Shown: piece by piece, positions 44,686 to 53,184 of the stretch
Layout: every line of letters starts with the position of its first letter
Numbering within the stretch: the first letter of the stretch is position 1
NCBI RefSeq assembly: GCF_000423025.1
Contig: NZ_AUHE01000002.1
Coordinates: forward strand, 248,001 to 312,000
Source: Gordonia shandongensis DSM 45094
GTDB taxonomy: Bacteria; Actinomycetota; Actinomycetes; Mycobacteriales; Mycobacteriaceae
Length of the DNA stretch: 64,000 bases
Direction of reading: 5' to 3'
Made by a program: the position numbers and the translations under genes
The notes under the pieces: model-generated
Told to the model about the DNA's origin: nothing
The model's input: only the letters and a program-made list of their open reading frames with translations
Databases searched by the model: none

Positions 44686-45825
44686 ATGCAGAAATCTTGG
44701 CGCAGACCCCTGCTCCCGGTGTTCGCCCTCGTTCTCGGCATGGCGCTGGCCGCCTGCGCGGTGGACGGGACGCCGACACGCGGGCCGATCACCCTGAAGA
44801 CGGGGAAGTACGGAGGCGAGCAGACTCCGGCGCTCGGCGATGCCGACTCGCCGGTCTCGTGGGCGAAGCTGCGGGCGGTACGCCTGGCCGACCACATGGT
44901 CTTTCCCAGTGCGATCGATCCCAAACTCGACGACGGAAAGCTCCCGACCCAGCCGTTGGCGACTGTCACCAACACGCAGATCGTGATCCCCGACACCGCG
45001 GATCTGCCGGCGATGAAGCACTTCGAGTACGGATTCACGGTGACCGCAGGCAATGCCGACGACAACGATTACGGATTCAACCAGGCCGTGTACGTCTTCT
45101 CCGACGACAAGGCGGCCACCGCCGCGGTCGACGAGCTGTCCGGGGCGATGCTGAAACCGTCGAGGTATTCGAAGTTCGCGAAGGCCCCGGTTCCGGGGCT
45201 TCCCGCGGGTGCCGTCGGGATTCACGACGGCGGCAAGTACGGCGAGACCGTGGCTGCGTTCACCACGCAGGGCTCGCGACTGATCTACACCTGGGCGAAG
45301 TCGCCCGACCGGGGTTGGTCGGAGCGGGTCGCCGCGACGGGACAGGAGCAGCAGATCGCACTGCTCAAGGACGTCGGAGCCGACAGCGACGATCGGCGAA
45401 TCGATCCCGACGGGCTGCTGACCGGGACACTGCGGTCCGACGACGGCAATCCCCTGCACAAGGCCGTCTACGGTCGGCGGGCCGCGGCACTGTTCTACGG
45501 TGACCAGGAGGCGGCCCTGCGGGCGCTCACCGCGGCGGGCATCGACCGCTTCGCATGGAACGGCAGTCAGGCGTACCGGGCGGCGAGCGAGCGCCAGGCC
45601 GCGGGCTGGGTCGACTTCTTGGCCGAGAACTTCGAGGACGAGACGACCCGCAAGGCGTCGAGCCCGCAGGACCTCGGGTCGGCGCGCTGCCTGAAGAGCG
45701 GGCGGAGGGCCGCCTGCTTCATCACGGTGGGCCGGTACGTCGGCGAAGTGTACGACTCCACCCTCGAGGACGCGCAGGCGCAGATCTCGGCCCAGTACAC
45801 GTTCCTCAAGAAGCTCCGCGACTGA
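44686..45825 (+). CDS. Putative lipoprotein of unknown function
   Basis: 379 residues. The N-terminus is a lipoprotein signal peptide: basic MQKSWRR, a hydrophobic stretch to residue 20 and a lipobox LAAC with the acylated Cys at 24. The mature protein should sit on the outer face of the membrane. It resembles a Mycobacteriales lipoprotein family without known function (possibly DUF7373-like; memory only, not searched). Two C-terminal cysteines (ARCLKSGRRAACF) could form a disulfide. There is no catalytic motif I recognise. It has its own leaderless-type promoter after the suf operon. Confidence 0.8.
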   Translation: MQKSWRRPLLPVFALVLGMALAACAVDGTPTRGPITLKTGKYGGEQTPALGDADSPVSWAKLRAVRLADHMVFPSAIDPKLDDGKLPTQPLATVTNTQIVIPDTADLPAMKHFEYGFTVTAGNADDNDYGFNQAVYVFSDDKAATAAVDELSGAMLKPSRYSKFAKAPVPGLPAGAVGIHDGGKYGETVAAFTTQGSRLIYTWAKSPDRGWSERVAATGQEQQIALLKDVGADSDDRRIDPDGLLTGTLRSDDGNPLHKAVYGRRAAALFYGDQEAALRALTAAGIDRFAWNGSQAYRAASERQAAGWVDFLAENFEDETTRKASSPQDLGSARCLKSGRRAACFITVGRYVGEVYDSTLEDAQAQISAQYTFLKKLRD

Positions 45826-45979
45826 CCCTGTCGCGACGGCGGTGCGATGATCGAGACCGTAAGGGTAAATCCGTGCCGTCGCAGCGATCCTCCTGGGCAT
45901 AACCCGACGGGTGTCCAGCGTGGTGCCCAGTCTGTGGGTGGCGTCGTGTCCGACGCCGCCGACAGAAATGAGGAACACG

Positions 45980-46801
45980 ATGAAGCAGTGGTCAGCAATG
46001 CGACGGTCGGTCGCGAGGAGGGTGGCCGTCGCCGCCGCGGCGTCGGTGACCGCAGCCGGTGTGGTCGCCGGCGTTCCGGTGACCGCGGACGCGGCGCCCG
46101 ACACGGGGGAGTACACCCTGACGCTGGTGCGGCACGGCGAGTCCGAGGGCAACACGAGCGGATTCATCGACACGAAGACGCCGGGACCGAACCTGACGGC
46201 CAAGGGGCGGACCCAGGCGCGGGCGATCGCCGAACTCCTGGGCTCGTCGCGATTCGACGGCGTGTACGCGTCGCGGATGATCCGGACCCAGCAGACGGCG
46301 GAACCGATGGCACGGAAGCTGCACAAGCGAGTCGTCGTCAAGGACGGAGTCCACGAGATCCTCGCCGGCGACTACGAGGGGACCTCGGAGGCAGACGCGA
46401 AGGCGGAAGCCGAACAGGGGAAGGGCTATTTCGGCGCACCGTTCCGGTGGATGAACGGGGACCTCGCCGCGCGCATTCCGGGCGCGGAGAACGGCACCGA
46501 GTTCCTCTCGCGGTACACGGGCTCCATCAATGAGGTCTTCGCCGGCGGTAAGAGGAATCCGGTCGTGTTCTCCCACGTCGCGGCGATCTCGACGTGGGTG
46601 ATGCTCAGCGCGAACAACGCGGCGAACTATGCCGAACAGTCGCGCAAGGACGTCCTGAAGAACGTCGGCTACATCGTCCTCAAGGGCAAACCCGGCAGTT
46701 GGCGCATCGTCAAGTGGGTCGGCTCGCCGCAGCTGCCCGCCGTTCCCGAATGCCCGCAGTTCGGCTTCGGCTCCTCGTCGGGGTCGCTGATGCCGTGCTG
46801 A
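45980..46801 (+). CDS. Exported histidine phosphatase (phosphoglycerate mutase superfamily)
   Basis: 273 residues. A signal peptide (about 1-37, ending near VTADAA) precedes a histidine-phosphatase domain that starts with LTLVRHGESEGN, the phospho-acceptor His motif. The second catalytic His lies in VFSHVAAISTW near residue 199. Substrates of secreted members include phospholipids, sugar phosphates and phytate, and none can be assigned here. ATG 45980 is chosen because AGGA lies 5 nt upstream. The frame extends upstream without signal-like sequence. The protein ends in a short Ser/Gly tail with a terminal Cys. Confidence 0.85.
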   Translation: MKQWSAMRRSVARRVAVAAAASVTAAGVVAGVPVTADAAPDTGEYTLTLVRHGESEGNTSGFIDTKTPGPNLTAKGRTQARAIAELLGSSRFDGVYASRMIRTQQTAEPMARKLHKRVVVKDGVHEILAGDYEGTSEADAKAEAEQGKGYFGAPFRWMNGDLAARIPGAENGTEFLSRYTGSINEVFAGGKRNPVVFSHVAAISTWVMLSANNAANYAEQSRKDVLKNVGYIVLKGKPGSWRIVKWVGSPQLPAVPECPQFGFGSSSGSLMPC

Positions 46802-46840
46802 CGGCCCCGGCGCTCCGACGCCGGTGACGGTGAGGTGGGC

Positions 46841-46882
46841 GCGATCAGACTCGCGCGGTCAGATGGACGCGATCAGATGGAC
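46841..46882 (+). repeat. 14-bp tandem repeat upstream of the thioredoxin gene
   Basis: Three adjacent 14-nt units (46841-46854, 46855-46868, 46869-46882) are present. The last two match at 13 of 14 positions (GCGRTCAGATGGAC) and the first is degenerate. The array ends about 40 bp before the thioredoxin ATG. Confidence 0.7.
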
Positions 46883-46923
46883 GCGGGGGAATACTCGGGT
46901 CGCCGACCGTGTTGGATGGGGAC

Positions 46924-47280
46924 ATGGCAACCATTGATCTGACCGGAGCCGATTTCGAGAAGACGATCGTCGACAACGAGATCGTGCTCGTCGACTTCTG
47001 GGCGACCTGGTGCGGCCCGTGCCGCCAGTTCGCGCCCACCTTCACCAAAGCGTCCGATGACAACCCCGACATCGTGTTCGGCAAGGTCGACACCGAGGCC
47101 GAACAGGAGTTGGCCGCTGCCGCGAGCATCAGGTCGATTCCGACGATCATGGCGTTCAAGCAGGGGCGTCTGGTCTTCAACGAGGCCGGCGCACTGCCGC
47201 CGCAGGCCCTCGACAACCTGATCACGCAGCTCAAGGAACTCGATGTGGACAAGGCGCTTCGGGAGAGCGGCCAGGACTGA
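46924..47280 (+). CDS. trxA: Thioredoxin
   Basis: 118 residues with the redox-active motif in VDFWATWCGPCRQFAPTF and the cis-proline region IRSIPTIMAFKQG. There is no signal peptide, so it is cytoplasmic. It reduces protein disulfides with thioredoxin reductase, which is not in this window. A thioredoxin gene occupies the equivalent place in mycobacteria (Rv1470 region). ATG 46924 is preceded by a G-rich ribosome site, GGATGGGG. Which thioredoxin paralogue it is cannot be decided here. Confidence 0.9.
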   Translation: MATIDLTGADFEKTIVDNEIVLVDFWATWCGPCRQFAPTFTKASDDNPDIVFGKVDTEAEQELAAAASIRSIPTIMAFKQGRLVFNEAGALPPQALDNLITQLKELDVDKALRESGQD

Positions 47281-47319
47281 ACCGTCGGCCCGGTGACCGA
47301 CCCCGGGGCGACGGTGCCG

Positions 47320-47325
47320 TAGATT
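47320..47325 (+). promoter_or_regulatory. Candidate -10 for the 47368 gene
   Basis: TAGATT lies in the 87-bp spacer after the thioredoxin gene. It predicts a short leader of about 35 nt containing the AAGGGGA ribosome site used by the TTG start. Confidence 0.4.
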
Positions 47326-47367
47326 CGAGCAACGACACCGTCGTCCCGTTGCGAAGGGGAACCACCG

Positions 47368-48924
47368 TTGCGCAAGTCATCCGTCGTCTCAGCGTGCTCG
47401 ATCGTCCTCACGGTCGGGCTCGTGGTCGCCGCACTCCTCGGTGTGTTCACCCACCGGACCGACGGCACCGCCGTCCCGAACGAGGCCACCCGAGCAGGTC
47501 AGCTTCTCGGTGGGGCGGCGGCCGCGCTCGCCGACGCACCGGCGGTGACCTACAGCGGTGCGATCCGCGGCGGCAACGGCCTGAGCATGCAGCTCCACGA
47601 CGTGACCGTCAGTTCCACCGGTGACGCCGCGGGCCGGATCGGGACCCGCGACGGACAGGCGGAGATCCGGCTGCTGGGCGACCTGCTGCTGGTCAAGGCC
47701 GGCGAGAAGTTCTGGAAGGAACGGGTGCCGGGCCAGCAGCTCGGCGTCCAGGTGAAGAACAAGACCGCCGACGCCTGGACCCTGGCCCCGATCGACGTGT
47801 TCGGCGCCGATCTGCGCCTGCTGCTGCGCCCCAGTCGGATGGGCGCGGCGCTCGAAGGCCGGCAGGCCAGGACGGGCGATGCGGAGATCTCCGGCACCGT
47901 CGCAGACCCGCGCTGGTCGGACACCCCCGACGTCCGCGTCCACACCGGACGCGATCCGGTCGGCGTCACCCGATACGACGAGGCCGACGAGTTCGACGGC
48001 AGCAGCCGCATCGAGGCCGGCGAGGTGACGACCACCCTTGACGACGAGGACCGTCCCGTCGGCGTCAGCGCCCCGATCGAGACGATCGACTCCGACGGGA
48101 GAATGCCGCAGGCGAGTCTGTCGATCGATCTCCTGGACTCGGCCGACACCGTGTACTCGAAGATCGAGAAGACGATCGCGAGCACCGAATCGCTGCCGGT
48201 CGCGTCGGTCCGCATCGACGTGGGCGACGGAGACCTCGACTGCACGTTCGCCAGCTGCGTGATGAAGTACGACGTCCGCAACACCGCTGTCGGCGCGGTC
48301 TCCGGGGAGGTGCGCATCACCCTCACCACGAAGCTGACGGTGAACAACGTGCCCGGTCGGTCGTGTACGGCCTCGGCGGTCGGCCCGTTCAACGGGTCGA
48401 CCCCCGTATCGTGCACCATTCCGGTCAACGAATCCGGCAACCGCGATGTCGCATTCAACTCGAGCAGCCAGTTCCTGGTCACCGCGATGGGTCGCCTCGA
48501 CACCGACGCACTGCGTACGGAGTCGACGCGCGCCCGCACCCTCACCGAATCGGCGGCGGGGTGGCGCGCCGCTGGCGTGAAGAAGCATCCGACCGCCCGC
48601 GCCTACCACCGAGCGATCGTCGGCGGCGCCTCGTCGCTGGTGTACGACGTCGGCGGCTTCGCATTCGACGGACGTGAGCCCGACGGGACGCTGCTGATCG
48701 TGGCGTCGGCCGGATACGACGCGCACGTCACCCCGTCCGGCGATCTGGATCCGGCATGGCCGGGGACCGCGAAGGTCGTCGAACTGGCGCGGGCCGCGCG
48801 GTCGGCCGCGGGAAGCAGTCCGATCCGCATGGTCTTCGCCGAACAGCGTGCGGCCGACGCCACCGCCCGGAAGCTCGCGGCCGAAGGCGTCGAGAACATC
48901 GAGGTCGTCGCGGTAGCACCCTGA
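47368..48924 (+). CDS. Membrane-anchored extracellular protein, function unknown
   Basis: 518 residues, not assigned to a family. A single N-terminal transmembrane helix (about 8-28, no lipobox) suggests an anchored, outward-facing protein. Residues 40-280 vaguely resemble mycobacterial LppX/LprG-type beta-rich domains (SMQLHDVTVSSTGDAAGRIG, LLLVKAGEKFWKE). Residues 285-385 form a cysteine-containing Ig-like region (LDCTFASC, RSCTASAV, VSCTIP). The last 125 residues (from about 392), with VYDVGGFAFDGREPDGTLLIV, look like the restriction-endonuclease-fold toxin family without its E-x-K residues. The TTG start follows AAGGGGA. Confidence 0.8.
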   Translation: MRKSSVVSACSIVLTVGLVVAALLGVFTHRTDGTAVPNEATRAGQLLGGAAAALADAPAVTYSGAIRGGNGLSMQLHDVTVSSTGDAAGRIGTRDGQAEIRLLGDLLLVKAGEKFWKERVPGQQLGVQVKNKTADAWTLAPIDVFGADLRLLLRPSRMGAALEGRQARTGDAEISGTVADPRWSDTPDVRVHTGRDPVGVTRYDEADEFDGSSRIEAGEVTTTLDDEDRPVGVSAPIETIDSDGRMPQASLSIDLLDSADTVYSKIEKTIASTESLPVASVRIDVGDGDLDCTFASCVMKYDVRNTAVGAVSGEVRITLTTKLTVNNVPGRSCTASAVGPFNGSTPVSCTIPVNESGNRDVAFNSSSQFLVTAMGRLDTDALRTESTRARTLTESAAGWRAAGVKKHPTARAYHRAIVGGASSLVYDVGGFAFDGREPDGTLLIVASAGYDAHVTPSGDLDPAWPGTAKVVELARAARSAAGSSPIRMVFAEQRAADATARKLAAEGVENIEVVAVAP

Positions 48925-48954
48925 TCGGGGCGGTCCCGTCGCGGTGCGGCGTCG

Positions 48955-50088
48955 CTACGGCGCGCGATGTACGAGGCTCGCGATGGTGCGACGGCGCATC
49001 ACCGATCGGAGTTCGCCGGGCACCGTCGCGTAGAGCCGGACCATCGTCCGGACGACGCCCGCGAGGTTCCCCCGTTCCGACAGGAACGCCCGCTGGTCAT
49101 CCCCGGGGAGGCGGAAGAAGGCGTCGAAGAAGGCCGTGATCGACGGTCCGTCGAGAGCGAGGAGGACCTCCAGCCCCGCCGATCGCAGCCGGTGGACCCA
49201 GCGGGCGCGGCACGGCCACAACGCGCGCCGCGGGTCACGACCGGCGACGACGGCGGCCACCACGGTGTCGACGGCCGCGAGCGACGGGGCCACGCTGTAA
49301 CCCGTGGCCGGATGCATCAGGCCGCCGGCAGCTCCGAACGCCAGCGCCGCCCGTGTGCCTCGGGACCACGGGCGCGGCGCGGAGTCGAGGGGAAAGTCGA
49401 CGAATTCGTGATCGAGACGTCCCGTCGACACGCCGGAGGGCAGCCGTGCGCCCGTCCGCCGACCGAGTTCATCGACGTCGATGGGCGGACGTCCCGCCAG
49501 GCAGGTCTCCTCGACGAGGTATCCGTGCGGCGTGGGAACCCGGTAGCTGAACGACGGACTGTCTGCGGAGGCGTGTCGCCAATCCATGAGAACGGTCTCG
49601 TCCCCGACATCGCGTCGATCCGTCGACGCGGTGAGGAAGACACCAGATGCCGTCTGCCGCGCCGCACCCGGATCGGCGCCGCGGCCGCCGCGCGCATCGA
49701 CGACGCAGCGCGCAGACACCCGGGTACCGCTCTCGGTGTCAACACCGGTCGCGGTGAGCCTCGAGGCCCGATCGACGATCACCGCGGCGCCGTCGAGCGT
49801 CAACGACCGTTGCAGGATGTCGGTGCGGAGCGTCACATAGGGACGTCCGACGACTCGGCGATCGGGGGTGTAGACGACGACGCCGGACGACGGACGGGTG
49901 AGTGCGTCCCGCGTGATCCAACCCGGCAGGTCGTCGACGAACATGCCGTAGGTGGCGCGCCAGGGCGTATCGGGTGCCGGATCGATGACGGCGACGGCGA
50001 GGCCCGCGGCGACCGCCCGGTGTGCGAGGGCCCGCCCCGCGGGGCCGGCGCCGACGACCGCGAGATCCACGTGTGCGGGGACGTTCAC
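48955..50088 (-). CDS. crtY: Lycopene cyclase (CrtY family)
   Basis: 377 residues with an N-terminal FAD-binding Rossmann motif DLAVVGAGPAGRALAHRAVA. Cyclase-family features include MFVDDLPGW, YLVEETCLAGRPPID (the FLEETSL-like motif) and GLMHPATGYSVAPSLAAVD. It cyclises lycopene ends to beta-ionone rings in carotenoid synthesis. The GTG start at 50088 overlaps the stop of the upstream SDR gene. No other carotenoid gene (crtE, crtB, crtI) lies in the window. The ring specificity is inferred from family only. Confidence 0.85.
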   Translation of the reverse strand: MNVPAHVDLAVVGAGPAGRALAHRAVAAGLAVAVIDPAPDTPWRATYGMFVDDLPGWITRDALTRPSSGVVVYTPDRRVVGRPYVTLRTDILQRSLTLDGAAVIVDRASRLTATGVDTESGTRVSARCVVDARGGRGADPGAARQTASGVFLTASTDRRDVGDETVLMDWRHASADSPSFSYRVPTPHGYLVEETCLAGRPPIDVDELGRRTGARLPSGVSTGRLDHEFVDFPLDSAPRPWSRGTRAALAFGAAGGLMHPATGYSVAPSLAAVDTVVAAVVAGRDPRRALWPCRARWVHRLRSAGLEVLLALDGPSITAFFDAFFRLPGDDQRAFLSERGNLAGVVRTMVRLYATVPGELRSVMRRRTIASLVHRAP

Positions 50089-50864
50089 ATGCTTCCGGTG
50101 GCCATCATCCCGCCGTCCACGCGAAGCGTCTCGCCGGTGATCCACGACGCGTGATCGCTGACGAGGAATGCGGCGGCCGCCGCGATGTCCTCGGGACTCC
50201 CGAGCCGCTTGAGCGGATATCCCGCGGCGGCCTGGTCCTCGCCTGCGGCGACGAGGACGGAGGCGAACTGGGTCTTGACGATGCCGGGAGCGATGGCGTT
50301 CACCCGAATCGTCGGTCCCAGCTGCCAGGCGAGTTCCTCGGTGAGTCGGATCAGGGCGGCCTTCGACGCACCGTACGCGGCGATGACGCCCGTGGACCGT
50401 AGTCCGGCGATCGACGCGATGTTGACGATCGCTCCGCCGGACTCCCTCATCCCCGCGGCGTACGCCTCCTGAACGTATCCGAGAGCGGCCACCACGTTGG
50501 TGTCCAGGAGTTTGCGCACACCGTTGAGGTCGGTGGTCATGAGATCGCCGAAGACCGGGTTGATCCCGGTGTTGTTGACGAGGATGTCGATGCCGCCGTT
50601 GGTGACGGCCGCCTGCACGGCGGCCGCCCGATGCTCACCGTCCCCGGTGTTGCCGGCGACCGGGGTCACGACGGCGTCGGGGATCGCCTCGCGGATCTCC
50701 GACGCCGCGGCGTCGAGGGGTTCGGCCTTGCGGCCGGTGATCACGACCGCGGCACCGCGCGCGGCGAGTTCGTGGGCGATCGCGAGGCCGATGCCTCGGC
50801 TGGCGCCGGTGACGACGGCCGACCGGCCGCTCAGATCGACGGGGGCGGGGCTCGAAGCAGTCAT
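50085..50864 (-). CDS. Short-chain dehydrogenase/reductase (FabG-like)
   Basis: 259 residues of the classical SDR family: cofactor motif VVTGASRGIGLAIAHEL, NNTG in ILVNNTGINP, catalytic Ser in IVNIASIAGL, and the Y-x-x-x-K pair in AAYGASKAALIRL. The substrate is unknown. It is translationally coupled to crtY (the GTG of crtY overlaps its stop), which suggests but does not prove a shared pathway. The ATG follows TACGGT (minus strand, 50876-50871) by 6 nt, fitting a leaderless transcript. Confidence 0.88.
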   Translation of the reverse strand: MTASSPAPVDLSGRSAVVTGASRGIGLAIAHELAARGAAVVITGRKAEPLDAAASEIREAIPDAVVTPVAGNTGDGEHRAAAVQAAVTNGGIDILVNNTGINPVFGDLMTTDLNGVRKLLDTNVVAALGYVQEAYAAGMRESGGAIVNIASIAGLRSTGVIAAYGASKAALIRLTEELAWQLGPTIRVNAIAPGIVKTQFASVLVAAGEDQAAAGYPLKRLGSPEDIAAAAAFLVSDHASWITGETLRVDGGMMATGSM

Positions 50865-50931
50865 GGCTCCACCGTATCCCTCGCTGACGTCGGACGGTCC
50901 GGTGAATTCGGGTTCGCCGGTCGCCGGTCGG

Positions 50932-50937
50932 TACACT
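50932..50937 (+). promoter_or_regulatory. -10 element for leaderless ABC-F transcript
   Basis: TACACT lies 8 nt before the GTG at 50946, in the 81-bp divergent spacer shared with the SDR gene. No Shine-Dalgarno sequence is present. Confidence 0.5.
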
Positions 50938-50945
50938 GGCCCTCC

Positions 50946-52574
50946 GTGATCACCGCGACCGACCTGGAAGTACGAGCGGGCGCGAGGACTCTCCTCTCCG
51001 CGCCCGGGGACGCCCTCCGAGTGGCTCCCGGCGACCGCATCGGCCTCGTCGGCCGCAACGGGGCGGGCAAGACCACGACCCTGCGAATCCTGGCGGGGGA
51101 GACGCACCCCTACGCCGGCGAGATCCGGAGTTCCGGGCCCGTCGGATACCTGCCGCAGGACCCGAAGGAGGGCGATCTCGACGTCCTCGCGAAGAACCGG
51201 GTGCTCTCGGCGCGCGGACTCGACGAGATCCTGGCGTCCATGGCCCGTCAGCAGGCCGAGATGGAGTCGGCGTCGGACGACAGTCGACGCGACCGGGCCA
51301 TCGCCAAGTACTCCCGCCTGGAGGAGCGGTTCGGCGCGCTCGGCGGTTACGAGGCCGAATCGGATGCCGCGCGGATCTGCAGCAGTCTCGGCCTGCCCGA
51401 TCGGGTGCTCTCTCAGCCCCTGCACACGCTCTCGGGCGGACAGCGGCGTCGTATCGAGTTGGCGCGCATCCTCTTCGCGGCATCGGACGGCTCGGGGAAG
51501 TCCGACACCACCCTGCTGCTCGACGAGCCGACCAACCATCTCGACGCCGACTCCATCGCGTGGCTGCGGACCTTCCTGCAGAACCACGAGGGCGGCCTCG
51601 TCGTGATCAGCCACGACGTGGAACTCCTGGCCGACGTGGTCAACCGGGTCTGGTTCCTCGACGCCGTCCGCGGTGAGGCCGACGTGTACAACATGAGCTG
51701 GCAGCGGTACCTCGACGCTCGGGCGACCGACGAACAGCGCCGCAAGCGGGAACGCGCGAACGCCGAGAAGAAGGCGTCGGCGCTGCGCACGCAGGCCGCG
51801 AAGCTGGGTGCCAAGGCCACCAAGGCGACCGCTGCCCAACAGATGCTCAAACGCGCCGACCGGATGATGGACGAGCTCGACGAAGTGCGGGTGGAGGACA
51901 AGACCGCTCACATCCGGTTCCCGGAACCCGCGGCCTGCGGGAAGACACCGCTGACCGCCAGGGAGCTCACGAAGGTCTACGGCTCACTGGAGATCTTCAC
52001 CGGCGTCGACCTCGCGATCGACAAGGGGTCGCGGGTCGTGGTCCTCGGGCTCAACGGCGCCGGGAAGACCACGCTGCTGCGCCTGCTGGCGGGCACCGAG
52101 GACCCGGATCTGGGCGAGGTGGTGCCGGGGTACGGTCTCAAACTCGGCTACTTCGCCCAGGAGCACGACACCCTCGACGACACGGTGTCGGTGTGGGACA
52201 ACATCCGGCACGCGGCTCCGGACGCCGGCGAGCAGGACCTGCGCGGGCTCCTCGGCGCATTCATGTTCTCCGGCGCCCAGTTGGAGCAGCCGGCCGGGAC
52301 GCTGTCCGGTGGCGAGAAGACCCGACTCGCGTTGGCGGGTCTGGTCTCGTCGGCGGCGAATGTGCTGCTCCTCGACGAGCCGACCAACAACCTCGACCCG
52401 GTGTCACGCGAGCAGGTCCTCGATGCCTTGCGGAGCTACACGGGAGCCGTCGTCCTGGTGACGCACGACCCCGGTGCCGCCGCCGCCCTCGATCCGCAGC
52501 GGGTGATCCTGCTGCCGGACGGCACCGAGGATCACTGGTCCGAGGAGTACCAGGAGATCATCGAGCTCGCGTGA
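50946..52574 (+). CDS. ABC-F family ATPase
   Basis: 542 residues with two ABC domains and no membrane segments. Domain 1 has Walker A GLVGRNGAGKTTTLRI, signature LSGGQRRRIELARI and LLLDEPTNHLDAD. Domain 2 has VLGLNGAGKTTLLRL, LSGGEKTRLALAGL and LLLDEPTNNLDPV. A charged linker (about residues 235-305, Arg/Lys/Ala-rich) is the interdomain arm that reaches into the ribosome in ABC-F proteins. This gene corresponds to the mycobacterial Rv1473 neighbourhood. Whether it gives antibiotic protection or is a general translation factor cannot be told from sequence. Confidence 0.92.
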   Translation: MITATDLEVRAGARTLLSAPGDALRVAPGDRIGLVGRNGAGKTTTLRILAGETHPYAGEIRSSGPVGYLPQDPKEGDLDVLAKNRVLSARGLDEILASMARQQAEMESASDDSRRDRAIAKYSRLEERFGALGGYEAESDAARICSSLGLPDRVLSQPLHTLSGGQRRRIELARILFAASDGSGKSDTTLLLDEPTNHLDADSIAWLRTFLQNHEGGLVVISHDVELLADVVNRVWFLDAVRGEADVYNMSWQRYLDARATDEQRRKRERANAEKKASALRTQAAKLGAKATKATAAQQMLKRADRMMDELDEVRVEDKTAHIRFPEPAACGKTPLTARELTKVYGSLEIFTGVDLAIDKGSRVVVLGLNGAGKTTLLRLLAGTEDPDLGEVVPGYGLKLGYFAQEHDTLDDTVSVWDNIRHAAPDAGEQDLRGLLGAFMFSGAQLEQPAGTLSGGEKTRLALAGLVSSAANVLLLDEPTNNLDPVSREQVLDALRSYTGAVVLVTHDPGAAAALDPQRVILLPDGTEDHWSEEYQEIIELA

Positions 52575-52581
52575 GCACCGG

Positions 52582-53184
52582 TCACGCCGGTCGCGCGAAG
52601 ACGACGATGTTGTCCCGATAACCCAGGGGCGGCCCGACGAACGGGCCGCCGCAGGTCACCAGTGCCAGCGTCTCGGGACCGTCCATCCGGTTCAACTCGT
52701 CGAACGGAACCGCATCGGCACCCTTTCCCTCCTTCCGGGCGTCCACGACGCGGGTCACCGAGTACCGGTGCCGGGCACCGTCGGTCGTGTCGACGGTGAC
52801 GGTGTCGCCGGGCGACAGCTCCGCGAAACGAGCGGCGAACCCGGTGCCCTGCTGTGCGTCGTCGACATGGCCGGCGACGACGACGGTGCCCGTCCCCGAA
52901 CCGGGGAGGGCGGAGTCGACCCACCAACCGAGACGCGCGATGTCGGTCGGTGGCAGAAGCGTGCCCTCAGCGTCGGTCGCGACGGCATCGGTCGCGGCGT
53001 GTGCACCGCCCACCTCCACGCCCGTCGGTGTGGAGGGGTCGTGCGAGACTGCACTCACCGGAGGTCGAAGGTTCTCTTGCGCGTGGGTCGTGTCCGACGC
53101 GTTCTGCTCGGTGCCACAGGCCACTGCGAGCGTCACGGTCGCGACGGCGACCGTGACGCCGAGCAGCCGACGGAGTCGGTGCAT
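52582..53184 (-). CDS. Lipoprotein-type sortase (class E/F-like)
   Basis: 200 residues. The N-terminus is a signal with the lipobox-like LAVAC (Cys23), so the enzyme is probably a surface lipoprotein. The C-terminal sortase barrel has the three catalytic residues: His106 in VVAGHVDD, Cys178 in LVTCGGPF and Arg190 in GYRDNIVV. TCGG is typical of actinobacterial class E/F sortases. Sortases cleave a sorting motif and link surface proteins covalently. The ATG overlaps the stop of the SpaA-like gene at 53184-54077, which points to that protein as its substrate. Confidence 0.88.
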   Translation of the reverse strand: MHRLRRLLGVTVAVATVTLAVACGTEQNASDTTHAQENLRPPVSAVSHDPSTPTGVEVGGAHAATDAVATDAEGTLLPPTDIARLGWWVDSALPGSGTGTVVVAGHVDDAQQGTGFAARFAELSPGDTVTVDTTDGARHRYSVTRVVDARKEGKGADAVPFDELNRMDGPETLALVTCGGPFVGPPLGYRDNIVVFARPA

